Source of the DNA: Geobacteraceae bacterium
GTDB taxonomy: Bacteria > Desulfobacterota > Desulfuromonadia > Desulfuromonadales > Desulfuromonadaceae
Length of the DNA: 28,819 nucleotides
Direction of reading: 5' to 3'
Assembly (NCBI GenBank): GCA_020201305.1
Contig: JAIVHC010000167.1
Coordinates: 1 to 28,819 of the forward strand
Shown: piece after piece, positions 22,086 through 28,819 of the stretch
Layout: every line of letters begins with the position of its first letter
Position numbering within the stretch: position 1 is the stretch's first letter
Notes under the pieces: generated by a model
The model's input: the letters and a program-made list of their open reading frames with translations, nothing else
Database searches by the model: none
What the model was told of the DNA's origin: nothing
Position numbers and translations under genes: made by a program

Positions 22086-23417
22086 TCAGATACGGGTTAG
22101 GAGGGCCACCACTTCGCAGTGATGCGTGTAGGGGAACATGTCCACTCCGCGCATATAGCGCAACTCAAATCCGGATTGAGCCAAAAGCCTGATATCGCGC
22201 AACAGGGTGTGCTGATCGCAGGAAATATACACTACACGCTTAGTTTTGGTTGTTCCCAGCTGCGTCACCACCTGCTTGGCTCCGGCACGTGGCGGGTCAA
22301 GTACGACCACATCAGGCTCCGGCTGACCGGTACCGTGGCGAGTTAGAAAGTGGGCTACATCCGCGGGGAAAAACCGCGTATTGCGTAAATTGTGGGTCCG
22401 GGCGTTTTGGGTTGCTCTCTTAATCGCTCCTGCATTGGCTTCAACTCCTACTACTAATCCGGCACGCAGCGCGAGCGGAAGAGCGAAGTTTCCCACACCA
22501 CAGTACAGATCGTACACGGTGGTATGGGCATCAACCCCTGCCAACTCAAGCACCTGCGCAACCAGCGCACGGTTCTGGGCCAGATTTACCTGGCAGAAAT
22601 CCTGCGGTCCGTATTTGAGTTGCAATTGCGGATCACCGGGACTGAAGGTGAGTTCTCGCTTACCTCTTACGCAGATCGGCTCAGCGGCGCTCCTCCCGGG
22701 GGCAACACGAAGCACCTGGATTGCCGCATCCCACTCTGAGGTGCATTGGGCTAACCACTCCGCAAAGGCAGCAAAATTCTTTGAGTAATAGTGAAACAGG
22801 AGGCGCGCATGGCCGGCATCATCTACGCCAACCTCAATCTGACTGACGCCGGAGGCGTAGCGACTGCGCTGCAATAACTCTCGCAAAGGCTTCAGGAGTG
22901 CGCTCAGGCGCGGATGCAACACTGGACAGCACTCAATATCAACCACTTCATGGGTAACGGGGCGGTAAAACCCCAGATGAAAAATGCCATCCATCTCGGC
23001 GCACTTCAACTGCGCCCGACACCGATATCCCATATGTACCGGAGCTGGCAAGAACGTATCAAGCACCTGGTCCGCACCCTCTCCAAGCGTGTGAATCAGG
23101 CTCTCACGCAGAAGCTGCTGCTTCCACTCACACTGATCCGCATAACTGAGCATGTGCCAGTCACACCCGCCACAGATTCCAAAATAGGGACACGGCGCTG
23201 CAACTCTTGCCTCTGCCGGGCGGAGCACTTCCACCAGATCTGCCTTGATATAGCGTTTGTATTCGCGCCTGATGCGATAGCGAACCTGATCACCGGGGAC
23301 AGTGTATGGCACAAAAACCGCGCGTCCATCGGGTGCGCGGCCGAGACCACTTCCCCCGTGAATCAGGGTCTCTATCTCGGTGACAGCATGGGTTGTGCAA
23401 GGAGTGCTATGCGGCAT
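22086..23417 (-). CDS. rlmD: 23S rRNA (uracil-5)-methyltransferase, RlmD/TrmA family
   Basis: SAM-dependent m5U methyltransferase of the RumA family with an N-terminal TRAM domain (IETLIHGGSGLGR onward). The [4Fe-4S] cysteines are in CPYFGICGGC (about 76, 82, 85), with a fourth probably in IECCPVL. The SAM site is LYCGVGNFALPLA, the catalytic cysteine is in YISCDQHTLLRD (about 400), and the end carries HHCEVVALL. The cluster marks the RlmD/RlmCD type rather than TrmA; the target uridine (1939 or 747) cannot be told. A TTG at 23456 extends the frame, but GGGGG stands 8 bases before the ATG at 23417 and the extension is not conserved, so I use the ATG (443 residues). Confidence 0.93.
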   Translation of the reverse strand: MPHSTPCTTHAVTEIETLIHGGSGLGRAPDGRAVFVPYTVPGDQVRYRIRREYKRYIKADLVEVLRPAEARVAAPCPYFGICGGCDWHMLSYADQCEWKQQLLRESLIHTLGEGADQVLDTFLPAPVHMGYRCRAQLKCAEMDGIFHLGFYRPVTHEVVDIECCPVLHPRLSALLKPLRELLQRSRYASGVSQIEVGVDDAGHARLLFHYYSKNFAAFAEWLAQCTSEWDAAIQVLRVAPGRSAAEPICVRGKRELTFSPGDPQLQLKYGPQDFCQVNLAQNRALVAQVLELAGVDAHTTVYDLYCGVGNFALPLALRAGLVVGVEANAGAIKRATQNARTHNLRNTRFFPADVAHFLTRHGTGQPEPDVVVLDPPRAGAKQVVTQLGTTKTKRVVYISCDQHTLLRDIRLLAQSGFELRYMRGVDMFPYTHHCEVVALLTRI

Positions 23418-23489
23418 AAATGGTACCCCCGAGGCGCAACAGCAATTTTTGGACAAGTGCGGTACCGCGTTGTGAAGAGTAGATGCGGA

Positions 23490-23804
23490 TCACGATACCT
23501 GGAGGCGCTTTTTTCTTTTAGCTTCAGTAAAGCGCTCGGGAAAGTCTCCACGCTGCAGATAGGGAAGAATCAGGCGGGTAAAGCCATCCAGCAGATCCTG
23601 CTTGGCATCATCCAGTTTCGCTGAATTCACTCCCGCCCTCTCAAGCTTTTTAAACAGATGCCAGTGTGCATGCTCCTCGTGTGGCAGCGCACACTTTACC
23701 TTAATGCACACATGGTAGTAATCGCCGTAATAACGTTCGGTCACATCAGAATAATCGAGTTTAAGACCATTGGGGAGGGTCTGGGGTTCAGGTAATTCAA
23801 ACAT
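23490..23804 (-). CDS. Uncharacterised 104-residue protein
   Basis: I do not assign a function. The frame is open farther upstream into trmJ, but GGAAGAG stands 6 bases before the ATG at 23804, which overlaps the trmJ stop by eight bases, so this is the likely start (MFELPEPQTLPNGLKL). The protein is soluble and mixed alpha/beta: a strand-rich middle (YYGDYYHVCIKVKCALP), a His-rich stretch (HEEHAHWHLFKKL), a helical part and a basic end (EAKRKKRLQVS). I recall similar small proteins in Geobacter-like genomes but cannot check. Its tight place between trmJ and rlmD suggests co-translation with two RNA methyltransferases. Confidence 0.75.
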   Translation of the reverse strand: MFELPEPQTLPNGLKLDYSDVTERYYGDYYHVCIKVKCALPHEEHAHWHLFKKLERAGVNSAKLDDAKQDLLDGFTRLILPYLQRGDFPERFTEAKRKKRLQVS

Positions 23805-24591
23805 CACTGTCTCTTCCACTGTTATCGTGTTCATGCAATACCGTATCGAGTTGAGCGTTGAGCCAGTCAATCCGGCTCCACAATCCGCGCAAAATACGCA
23901 CATCGCGCTCTGTAAGACCATTCTTACCAAAGATACGCCGGAAACTGCGCAATATATGATTCGGATTGCTTTCATCCAGATATCCGGCGCGGGTCAGAGA
24001 AGTGCGCATGTGGGTAAACATAGCCTCAACTGTTGCGTTGTCGGCGAAACTACGCACACCTGTGCCCTTCCCTGCACTGCGTGCGCGTGCTCCGGCCAGT
24101 TCGTACACACATAGGCATACCGCCTGCGCCAGATTCATGGAGGGGAGTTCATCACTGGTGGGGATGGTAATAAAACGCTGGCACAGATCGAGCTCTTCGG
24201 TAAGAAGACCGCGATCCTCGCGTCCGAACACCAATGCAGCCGGGGCACCCGTATCAAGTTCAGCCAGCACCTCACCAACCTGAGCGGGATGAACAAAATC
24301 ATCGCGGTAACGTCCGAAGCGTCTTGTTGTAGCAAACGCATAGCTGGTATCGGCCAAAGCCTGGCTAAGATCGGGATAGATTCGTGCCTGTTCGAGGATT
24401 GAACCGGCCTTTACCGCCATGCGCCGCGCTTCCTCGCACAGATGGTCGGTGTGTGGATTGACCAGGCGCAGATCGTGAAACCCGAAATTTGCCATGGCGC
24501 GGCATACAGCCCCGATATTGAGCGGCCCTTGGGGTTCTACCAGGACCACAGCGGTAGAGCTGAGCCAATCTGCACGATTTACTTCAAGCAT
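23797..24591 (-). CDS. trmJ: TrmJ-type tRNA 2'-O-methyltransferase (SPOUT class)
   Basis: Methylates the ribose of residue 32 in tRNAs. The three knot motifs are in place: NIGAVCRAMANFG (26-38), ALVFGREDRGLLTEEL in the middle, and IPTSDELPSMNLAQAV. It has 264 residues, slightly longer than E. coli TrmJ, with a C-terminal helical extension (LTERDVRILRGLWSRIDWL). Its ATG overlaps the end of rsmE by 8 bases (ATGCTTGA), and its own stop lies within the start of the next gene, so the three are translationally linked. Other SPOUT members cannot be wholly excluded, but the motif set is that of TrmJ. Confidence 0.92.
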   Translation of the reverse strand: MLEVNRADWLSSTAVVLVEPQGPLNIGAVCRAMANFGFHDLRLVNPHTDHLCEEARRMAVKAGSILEQARIYPDLSQALADTSYAFATTRRFGRYRDDFVHPAQVGEVLAELDTGAPAALVFGREDRGLLTEELDLCQRFITIPTSDELPSMNLAQAVCLCVYELAGARARSAGKGTGVRSFADNATVEAMFTHMRTSLTRAGYLDESNPNHILRSFRRIFGKNGLTERDVRILRGLWSRIDWLNAQLDTVLHEHDNSGRDSDV

Positions 24592-25363
24592 AATCTCCTA
24601 CTATTCCCTGAACAAGGGTGGCGCCCACCAGTGCTGCGGTTTCAGTACGCAAAATTCGTGCTCCAAGGCTGACGGGTAAAATACCCCGAGTACGGGCGCA
24701 CTCAATTTCTTCCGCGCTGAAGCCTCCTTCCGGTCCCACCAGGAGTGCAACCTGCTGTATACGTGCATGGTTGAGGGCTTCACGCATCGACCAACTTCCG
24801 TTTTTTTCTGCAAGGATAAGCTTGATTTCCACATCTTCCAACTCGGCAAGCATCTCCTCCCACTCCAGTACAGATCCGAGTTCAGGGATAGCTGCACGCC
24901 GGCACTGACGCGCCGCCTTGCGCACCACCTCAGGCCAGCGGTGAGATTTTTTCTGTGCCGCATCGCGCTCCTGCATTGAAATAGAGTGGGTACTGGTAAA
25001 GGGGACAATGCGCTTCACCCCTATTTCAGTGAGCTTCTGCAAGACCCACTCAAAGCGCTCCTTTTGCGGTAGCGCCTGGTACACGCGGATCTCAAGTTCC
25101 CCTTCAGGATCATCAATAGTCTCAAAAGGGACTATCAGAGCGCCTTGATCATCCATCTCCTTCAAGCGAGCGCGAAAAAACACGCCGCTGCCATCCCGGA
25201 GGGTAAACACTTCGCCACAGCGTATACGCCACAGCCGCAGAGCCTCAAGAGCGGCAGGTTCCTCAATACAACTCTGTCTCTCCAATTGCAGCATCTTCCC
25301 GCTACAAATAATAGAGGCAGCGCCACCCCGGTTTTCACCACTATGCACGCATGAAGGGGGCAT
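24584..25363 (-). CDS. rsmE: 16S rRNA (uracil-1498-N3)-methyltransferase RsmE
   Basis: SPOUT methyltransferase for m3U1498 of 16S rRNA. The knot motifs LLVGPEGGFSAEEIE and ARILRTETAALVGATL are clear, as are QALPQKERFEWVLQKLTEIGV and the catalytic-site TSTHSIS. It has 259 residues. The usual N-terminal RRFF motif is absent and the first 30 residues are divergent. The ATG at 25363 has AAGGA 5 bases before it and overlaps the end of holC by 23 bases; a later start, such as the Met at residue 24, remains possible. Confidence 0.93.
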   Translation of the reverse strand: MPPSCVHSGENRGGAASIICSGKMLQLERQSCIEEPAALEALRLWRIRCGEVFTLRDGSGVFFRARLKEMDDQGALIVPFETIDDPEGELEIRVYQALPQKERFEWVLQKLTEIGVKRIVPFTSTHSISMQERDAAQKKSHRWPEVVRKAARQCRRAAIPELGSVLEWEEMLAELEDVEIKLILAEKNGSWSMREALNHARIQQVALLVGPEGGFSAEEIECARTRGILPVSLGARILRTETAALVGATLVQGIVGDYA

Positions 25364-25766
25364 AACCGTCCTTACGCCATTGGGCGAAACGTTTGCGCGC
25401 CTGGGCTACTTCAGCATCAGCATAAGTGGGGGCAAACTCCACCACATGGGCAAAGCGGCGGGCAAACTCCATACTGCATCCGGTTGCCGTAACCAACACC
25501 TGAGCTGCATTACTGTTACTTTCGCGCGTAGTTATCACCACCGGTTCTGCATAACTGTCCACCGCTCCATTATCCCATACATGCGGAACAAACGAGCCCT
25601 TCTCCCACACCCACATATAGCGATCCAAAGCCATCGCCTGCTCAGCGTTTTCCACCAGCACCAGAACACGCTGGCGCGCGCTAAAAAACTCCTGCGCCAG
25701 GCGGCACAACCATGGAGCCAGCAGCGGACGTTCGAGCTTTATAAATTCAACCCTGGTTGTATGCAT
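25341..25766 (-). CDS. holC: DNA polymerase III chi subunit-like protein (HolC)
   Basis: Clamp-loader accessory subunit that joins SSB to the polymerase III holoenzyme. The 141 residues keep the HolC pattern: RLAQEFFSARQRVLVLVEN, AMALDRYMWVWEKGSFVPHVW (about 44-64), PVVITTRE and the closing FAHVVEFAP. The fold is Rossmann-like without a nucleotide site. It stands between a 2-oxoacid oxidoreductase and an rRNA methyltransferase, so the operon mixes functions. The ribosome-binding site (GAG 8 bases before the ATG) is weak, and 41 bases separate it from the gamma subunit gene. Confidence 0.82.
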   Translation of the reverse strand: MHTTRVEFIKLERPLLAPWLCRLAQEFFSARQRVLVLVENAEQAMALDRYMWVWEKGSFVPHVWDNGAVDSYAEPVVITTRESNSNAAQVLVTATGCSMEFARRFAHVVEFAPTYADAEVAQARKRFAQWRKDGYAPFMRA

Positions 25767-25807
25767 ACGGATATCTCAACGCGTTTTTTGGATCTTGAGG
25801 GTAGCAT

Positions 25808-26359
25808 TCAAGCGAGCGCTTCACGTACGAATGCCGCTCCGGCTTCAAGGGCGTTATGATTCATAGGGAGAAAACGATGGTTACGTTCCGGCAACACCTC
25901 TTTTAGCGCCTCTTTCAAGGCATCCCGGGCCACCACCCTGCTGTATTCCACATAGCCACCCAGCATTACCATGTTCACCAGGCGAGAGTCCCCGATCTCG
26001 AGCGCCATTTCATTCGCAGGGATGCGCACCAGCGTAAGATCAGAACGGGAGGAACCGTCGTCTTCAATCAGAGAGCTGTTTAGGAGTGCCATGCCCCCTT
26101 TTCGCACCCGCGGGTAAAACTGTTCCATAGCTGCGGGGTTCATAAGCAGCGCGGCCTCGGGCTCACCCACAACCGGGGAGCCCACAGCGCCATCGGACAT
26201 CACAACGGTACAGTTTGCCGCCCCGCCACGCTTCTCTACTCCGTAAGCCGGAAAGTAGGAGGCGTTGTTTCCTTCCAGAATGGTCGCATACGCGAGCAGA
26301 TTGCCAATAAGCAACACACCCTGACCGCCAAAACCGGCCATAAACACATCATGATTCAT
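25808..26359 (-). CDS. 2-oxoacid:ferredoxin oxidoreductase, gamma subunit
   Basis: Gamma subunit of the KorC/VorA type, 183 residues from the ATG at 26359. The glycine loop GFGGQGVLLIGNLLA (about 9-23) and the following PAYGVEKRGGAANCTVVMSD are family hallmarks. It completes an alpha-beta-gamma-delta enzyme that oxidatively decarboxylates a 2-oxoacid to its acyl-CoA while reducing ferredoxin, or runs in reverse in anaerobes. A GTG three codons earlier is possible, but AGGTG stands 6 bases before the ATG. It lies 10 bases after the beta subunit gene. Confidence 0.93.
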   Translation of the reverse strand: MNHDVFMAGFGGQGVLLIGNLLAYATILEGNNASYFPAYGVEKRGGAANCTVVMSDGAVGSPVVGEPEAALLMNPAAMEQFYPRVRKGGMALLNSSLIEDDGSSRSDLTLVRIPANEMALEIGDSRLVNMVMLGGYVEYSRVVARDALKEALKEVLPERNHRFLPMNHNALEAGAAFVREALA

Positions 26360-26369
26360 GCTCTTCACC

Positions 26370-27125
26370 TTATGCCGAAACGTCTTTAAAAACGCCCAGA
26401 GGGAAATAGGGGATCATCTCTTCAGCCACACGGGCATTGGCCTCCAGCGGATTCATGCCCCAGTTAGTCGGGCATGTAGACAAAACCTCCACAAACGCGA
26501 AGCGGTTATCCTCCACCTGGGTCTGAAACGCCTTTTTGATCGCCTTCCCCGCCTGGATGACACGTTGCGGGGTATCCACTGCTACGCGTGCCGCATATGC
26601 GGTACCTTCAAGCCCGGCAAGAATCTCCGTCATTTTGATGGGATATCCATCCTTGGACTCGTCACGCCCGTAGGGGCTGGTACTGGTCTTCTGGGATGGC
26701 AGAGTAGTGGGTGCCATCTGTCCACCGGTCATGCCGTAGGTGGTATTGTTGACAAAAATAACGGTGATGGGTTCGCCGCGATTGGCGGTGTGGAGAATCT
26801 CACTGGTACCGATAGCGGCAAGATCACCATCCCCCTGATAGGTAAACACGGGTCGCCGGGGATGGACACGCTTGGCTCCGGTGGCCACTGCAGGGGCACG
26901 CCCGTGCGGGGCTTCAATTACATCGATGCCGAAATAACCGTACAGAAACACACTGCACCCTACCGAGGCTACCCCGATAGTCTGCCCCTGAATATCGAAA
27001 GCGTCCATGGCCTGCGCCACCAGGCGGTGGATAACCCCATGCTGACATCCGGGGCAAAAGTGGGTCTGCACCGGATTGAGCGCCTGGGGACGGGCAAATA
27101 CCTGTTTCATCTCTTCAGTCTTCAT
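26370..27125 (-). CDS. 2-oxoacid:ferredoxin oxidoreductase, TPP-binding beta subunit
   Basis: Beta subunit of 251 residues that holds thiamine diphosphate. It shows FCPGCQHGVIHRL (about 23-35), APHGRAPAVATGAKR, the TPP/Mg motif GDGDLAAIGTSEILHTANR and NNTTYGMTGGQMAPTT. The substrate (2-oxoglutarate, branched-chain 2-oxoacids or another) cannot be read from the sequence. The ATG overlaps the alpha subunit stop by one base (TGATG), so equimolar coupled synthesis is expected. Confidence 0.94.
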   Translation of the reverse strand: MKTEEMKQVFARPQALNPVQTHFCPGCQHGVIHRLVAQAMDAFDIQGQTIGVASVGCSVFLYGYFGIDVIEAPHGRAPAVATGAKRVHPRRPVFTYQGDGDLAAIGTSEILHTANRGEPITVIFVNNTTYGMTGGQMAPTTLPSQKTSTSPYGRDESKDGYPIKMTEILAGLEGTAYAARVAVDTPQRVIQAGKAIKKAFQTQVEDNRFAFVEVLSTCPTNWGMNPLEANARVAEEMIPYFPLGVFKDVSA

Positions 27126-28192
27126 CAGTGCACCTCACAGTGGAGACGTATCTGTGCAAAAATCTCTTCGGGTGTAGGTAGCGAACCTGCTCCAGGGGCG
27201 CGTCCATAAAAGTCAACTTCGGCTTGCGGCACCGCGAGGCGCACATCGTCCACCATCTGCCCGGTGTTGAGCTCCACGCACAATACCTTTTGCCCGTTCG
27301 CAGTGTGATCCCGATATGCCTGCTTCGGAAACGGAAACAAAGTAATGGGACGCAACAGCCCCACTTTATAACCTTCCCGGCGCGCAATGCGCACTGCAGT
27401 GTGAGCAATACGAGCGGTACTACCGTAGGCGGTTACTACCAACTGCGCATCCTCGAGCTCGTAGCCTTCGCAGCGTACCTCCTGTTCCTGCATCTGCGCA
27501 TATTTGCGATGCAGTTTCAGATTGTGCTGCTCAAGCTCGCCAACGCCGAGATACAGAGATTTAACCACCTTGTTGACCTCACGCGTGCCGGAGCCGGTAA
27601 GAGCCCAGTCCTTGGGGGGCAGATCAGCAGGGGCTTTATACGGATGCGGATCAAGGGCCTCTTTCATCTGACCGATAACTGCATCCGCAAGAATCATGGC
27701 CGGGACACGGTAGCGATCGGAAAGATCAAATGCATGCATGGTCAGATCGTACATCTCCTGCACCGATGCGGGTGCGAGCACGATAATGTGGTATCCACCG
27801 TGCCCACCTCCTTTAGTAGCCTGGAAATAATCCGCCTGCGAGGCATCAATCCCACCCAGGCCCGGACCTGACCGGCTGATATTCACAATCAGACCCGGAC
27901 ATTCGCTTCCCGCCATGTAAGATATCCCCTCCTGCTTGAGGGAAATTCCAGGACTGGAAGAAGACGTCATGGCACGAGCACCGCAAGCACTCGCGCCCAA
28001 CAGCATATTTATGGAGGCGATCTCGCTCTCGGCCTGAATAAATTCTCCCCCCAGGGCGGGCATCTCACGCGAAATATACTCGGGGATATCGCTCTGTGGC
28101 GTTATAGGATAACCAAAGTAATAACGACATCCGGCCTCAAGAGCACCCATCGCTACCGCTTCGTTACCCTTTACAAATAATCGTTTGGTCAC
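27125..28192 (-). CDS. vorB: 2-oxoacid:ferredoxin oxidoreductase, alpha subunit (VorB/KorA type)
   Basis: Alpha subunit with the pyrimidine-binding and C-terminal transketolase-like domains. GYPITPQSDIPEY near 30 and MTSSSSPGISLKQEGISY near 80 are the pattern usually named VorB (3-methyl-2-oxobutanoate:ferredoxin oxidoreductase), but KorA annotations share much of it, so the substrate is uncertain. The frame is open to an ATG at 28204; that codon lies in ATGGAGGAAGG, the ribosome-binding site. GGAGG stands 5 bases before a GTG at 28192, which gives MTKRLFVKGNEAV, the usual N-terminus, so I use the GTG (355 residues). It follows the ferredoxin gene by 57 bases. Confidence 0.92.
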   Translation of the reverse strand: MTKRLFVKGNEAVAMGALEAGCRYYFGYPITPQSDIPEYISREMPALGGEFIQAESEIASINMLLGASACGARAMTSSSSPGISLKQEGISYMAGSECPGLIVNISRSGPGLGGIDASQADYFQATKGGGHGGYHIIVLAPASVQEMYDLTMHAFDLSDRYRVPAMILADAVIGQMKEALDPHPYKAPADLPPKDWALTGSGTREVNKVVKSLYLGVGELEQHNLKLHRKYAQMQEQEVRCEGYELEDAQLVVTAYGSTARIAHTAVRIARREGYKVGLLRPITLFPFPKQAYRDHTANGQKVLCVELNTGQMVDDVRLAVPQAEVDFYGRAPGAGSLPTPEEIFAQIRLHCEVH

Positions 28193-28249
28193 ACCTTCCT
28201 CCATCTGTAGCTGGCACTAACACCAACTTTAGTGCTTATCGTCAACAGC

Positions 28250-28474
28250 TCAGGCCTTTTTCTCACGGTACACTTCAATCGCCACATCGGGGCACACCTG
28301 GGCGCAAAAAGTACATCCGGTACAGCGCAACATGGCATCCGCACTTATCACTGCAGGAAGAAATCCGTGTTTGTTCAGCTTTATACTCATTTCAATAAGA
28401 TCATGTGGGCAGGCAACAGCGCACAGTCCACACCCCTTACACAGCTCTTCGTCAATTACTATTCTGTTGGCCAC
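28250..28474 (-). CDS. 2[4Fe-4S] ferredoxin, delta subunit of the oxidoreductase
   Basis: A 74-residue bacterial-type ferredoxin. Two cluster motifs are complete: CKGCGLCAVACP (12-23) and CTGCTFCAQVCP (about 51-62). It is the first gene of the oxidoreductase operon and passes electrons from the TPP-containing subunits. The start is a GTG with AAGGAG 6 bases upstream. The C-terminus IEVYREKK is short and basic, as in KorD/VorD delta subunits. Confidence 0.95.
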   Translation of the reverse strand: MANRIVIDEELCKGCGLCAVACPHDLIEMSIKLNKHGFLPAVISADAMLRCTGCTFCAQVCPDVAIEVYREKKA

Positions 28475-28610
28475 GTGCGGCTCCTTGTTTAGAAGATGAA
28501 ATCGTGGGATTGGTCAAAAGGGACTGCAAAGCAACTGAAGCGAGAAAAGTTACCCAACTCCGTACAGCCATGCTACACACAATTGGACGGCTACTTCGCG
28601 CCGGCGCAGC

Positions 28611-28640
28611 AATCTATCAGATTGGCAAAACGGGAGTCAA
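28611..28640 (-). promoter_or_regulatory. Candidate promoter of the oxidoreductase operon
   Basis: Minus strand TTGACT (28640-28635), an 18-base spacer, TAGATT (28616-28611). It would give a leader of about 130 bases before the ferredoxin GTG. Between it and the gene I see no clear terminator or riboswitch. The 200 bases from 28475 to the repeat hold nothing else I can support. Confidence 0.45.
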
Positions 28641-28688
28641 ATACTAATCCCGCTTAAAAGGCAAAGTCACCTGCGAACCACTCAACGT

Positions 28689-28819
28689 TGATGCTTTCGC
28701 AGAAAGCACAAAATCAGATGGCTAAGCAAAAATTTCGACCTACAAGGCCTGGTGGTTTTTCAGGGGCGAAGGCATACATCAGGTATGTCGAGGGCCTGAA
28801 AAAACGCCGTAACGCCGTA
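28689..28819 (+). repeat. MITE-like repeat, copy 4 (cut by window end)
   Basis: Begins TGATGCTTTCGCAGAAAGC, then GATGGCTAAGCAAAAATTTCG, and follows copy 3 base for base with few changes to the end of the window, still short of the other terminus. It is in the same orientation as the copy at 21197-21348 and lies upstream of the oxidoreductase operon. Confidence 0.9.

Noticed and set aside
28193..28204. ATG at 28204 as the alpha-subunit start
   Set aside because: ATGGAGGAAGG forms the ribosome-binding site for the GTG at 28192, which gives the family's usual N-terminus.
28405..28647. Plus-strand frame of 80 codons upstream of the ferredoxin gene
   Set aside because: Its first 70 bases are antisense to the ferredoxin gene, no ribosome-binding site or recognised motif is present, and it crosses the predicted promoter of the oxidoreductase operon.
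1..28819. CRISPR array, prophage, complete insertion sequence or defence island
   Set aside because: No regularly spaced repeats, integrase, transposase or defence-type genes were found on either strand; the only mobile signal is the short palindromic repeat family.

Overview
The window reads as ordinary bacterial chromosome from an anaerobe of about 50% G+C, coded almost entirely on the minus strand, with one plus-strand gene (a class I fumarase). The signs of anaerobic life are a four-subunit 2-oxoacid:ferredoxin oxidoreductase with its own 2[4Fe-4S] ferredoxin, an oxygen-sensitive Fe-S fumarase, and a [2Fe-2S] Rrf2 regulator placed upstream of a cysteine desulfurase. The rimP-nusA-ylxR/L7Ae-infB-rbfA-nrnA-truB-rpsO-pnp-M16 peptidase-dut order resembles Desulfuromonadia-like (former deltaproteobacterial) and Chrysiogenes-like genomes. 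I cannot fix the taxon from this sequence.

Layout from the high-coordinate end, following transcription. (1) 28474-22086: ferredoxin, alpha, beta and gamma subunits of the oxidoreductase (VorB/KorA type), then holC, rsmE, trmJ, an unknown 104-residue protein and rlmD, closed by a terminator at 21963-21987. (2) 21834-11434: rimP, nusA, a ylxR-L7Ae fusion, infB, rbfA, nrnA, truB, rpsO, a long structured leader and pnp, closed by a terminator at 11369-11408. (3) 11302-8629: M16 peptidase, dut, a DUF493 protein and a YciO/Sua5-type protein. A candidate small RNA follows at about 8444-8554. (4) 6739-8352, plus strand: fumarase with its own promoter, a palindromic operator candidate and a strong terminator. 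(5) 6276-1: ilvA, cysE, an iscR-like rrf2 gene, nifS, mnmA and mtaB (cut by the window edge). This last block joins amino-acid and sulfur metabolism to tRNA thiolation.

RNA modification recurs through the window: MtaB, MnmA with its cysteine desulfurase, a YciO-type protein, TruB, TrmJ, RsmE and RlmD. RimP, NusA, IF-2, RbfA, S15 and PNPase form a classic transcription-translation superoperon.

The unusual content is of three kinds. First, a dispersed palindromic, MITE-like repeat of about 150 bp occurs four times (6454-6608, 11484-11604 partial, 21197-21348, 28689 to the window end). One copy forms the 3' end of pnp, so PNPase loses the end of its S1 domain and gains a repeat-encoded tail. 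Another copy sits exactly at the rimP stop codon with a 4-bp target duplication. Second, NusA stops after KH1 and has an acidic tail where KH2 should be. Third, several RNA or regulatory structures have no matching annotation: an attenuator-like leader between rpsO and pnp, a candidate sRNA with a CUCCUCC loop, a palindrome inside the fumarase promoter, and a cysE 5' end that is out of frame or interrupted by a stop.
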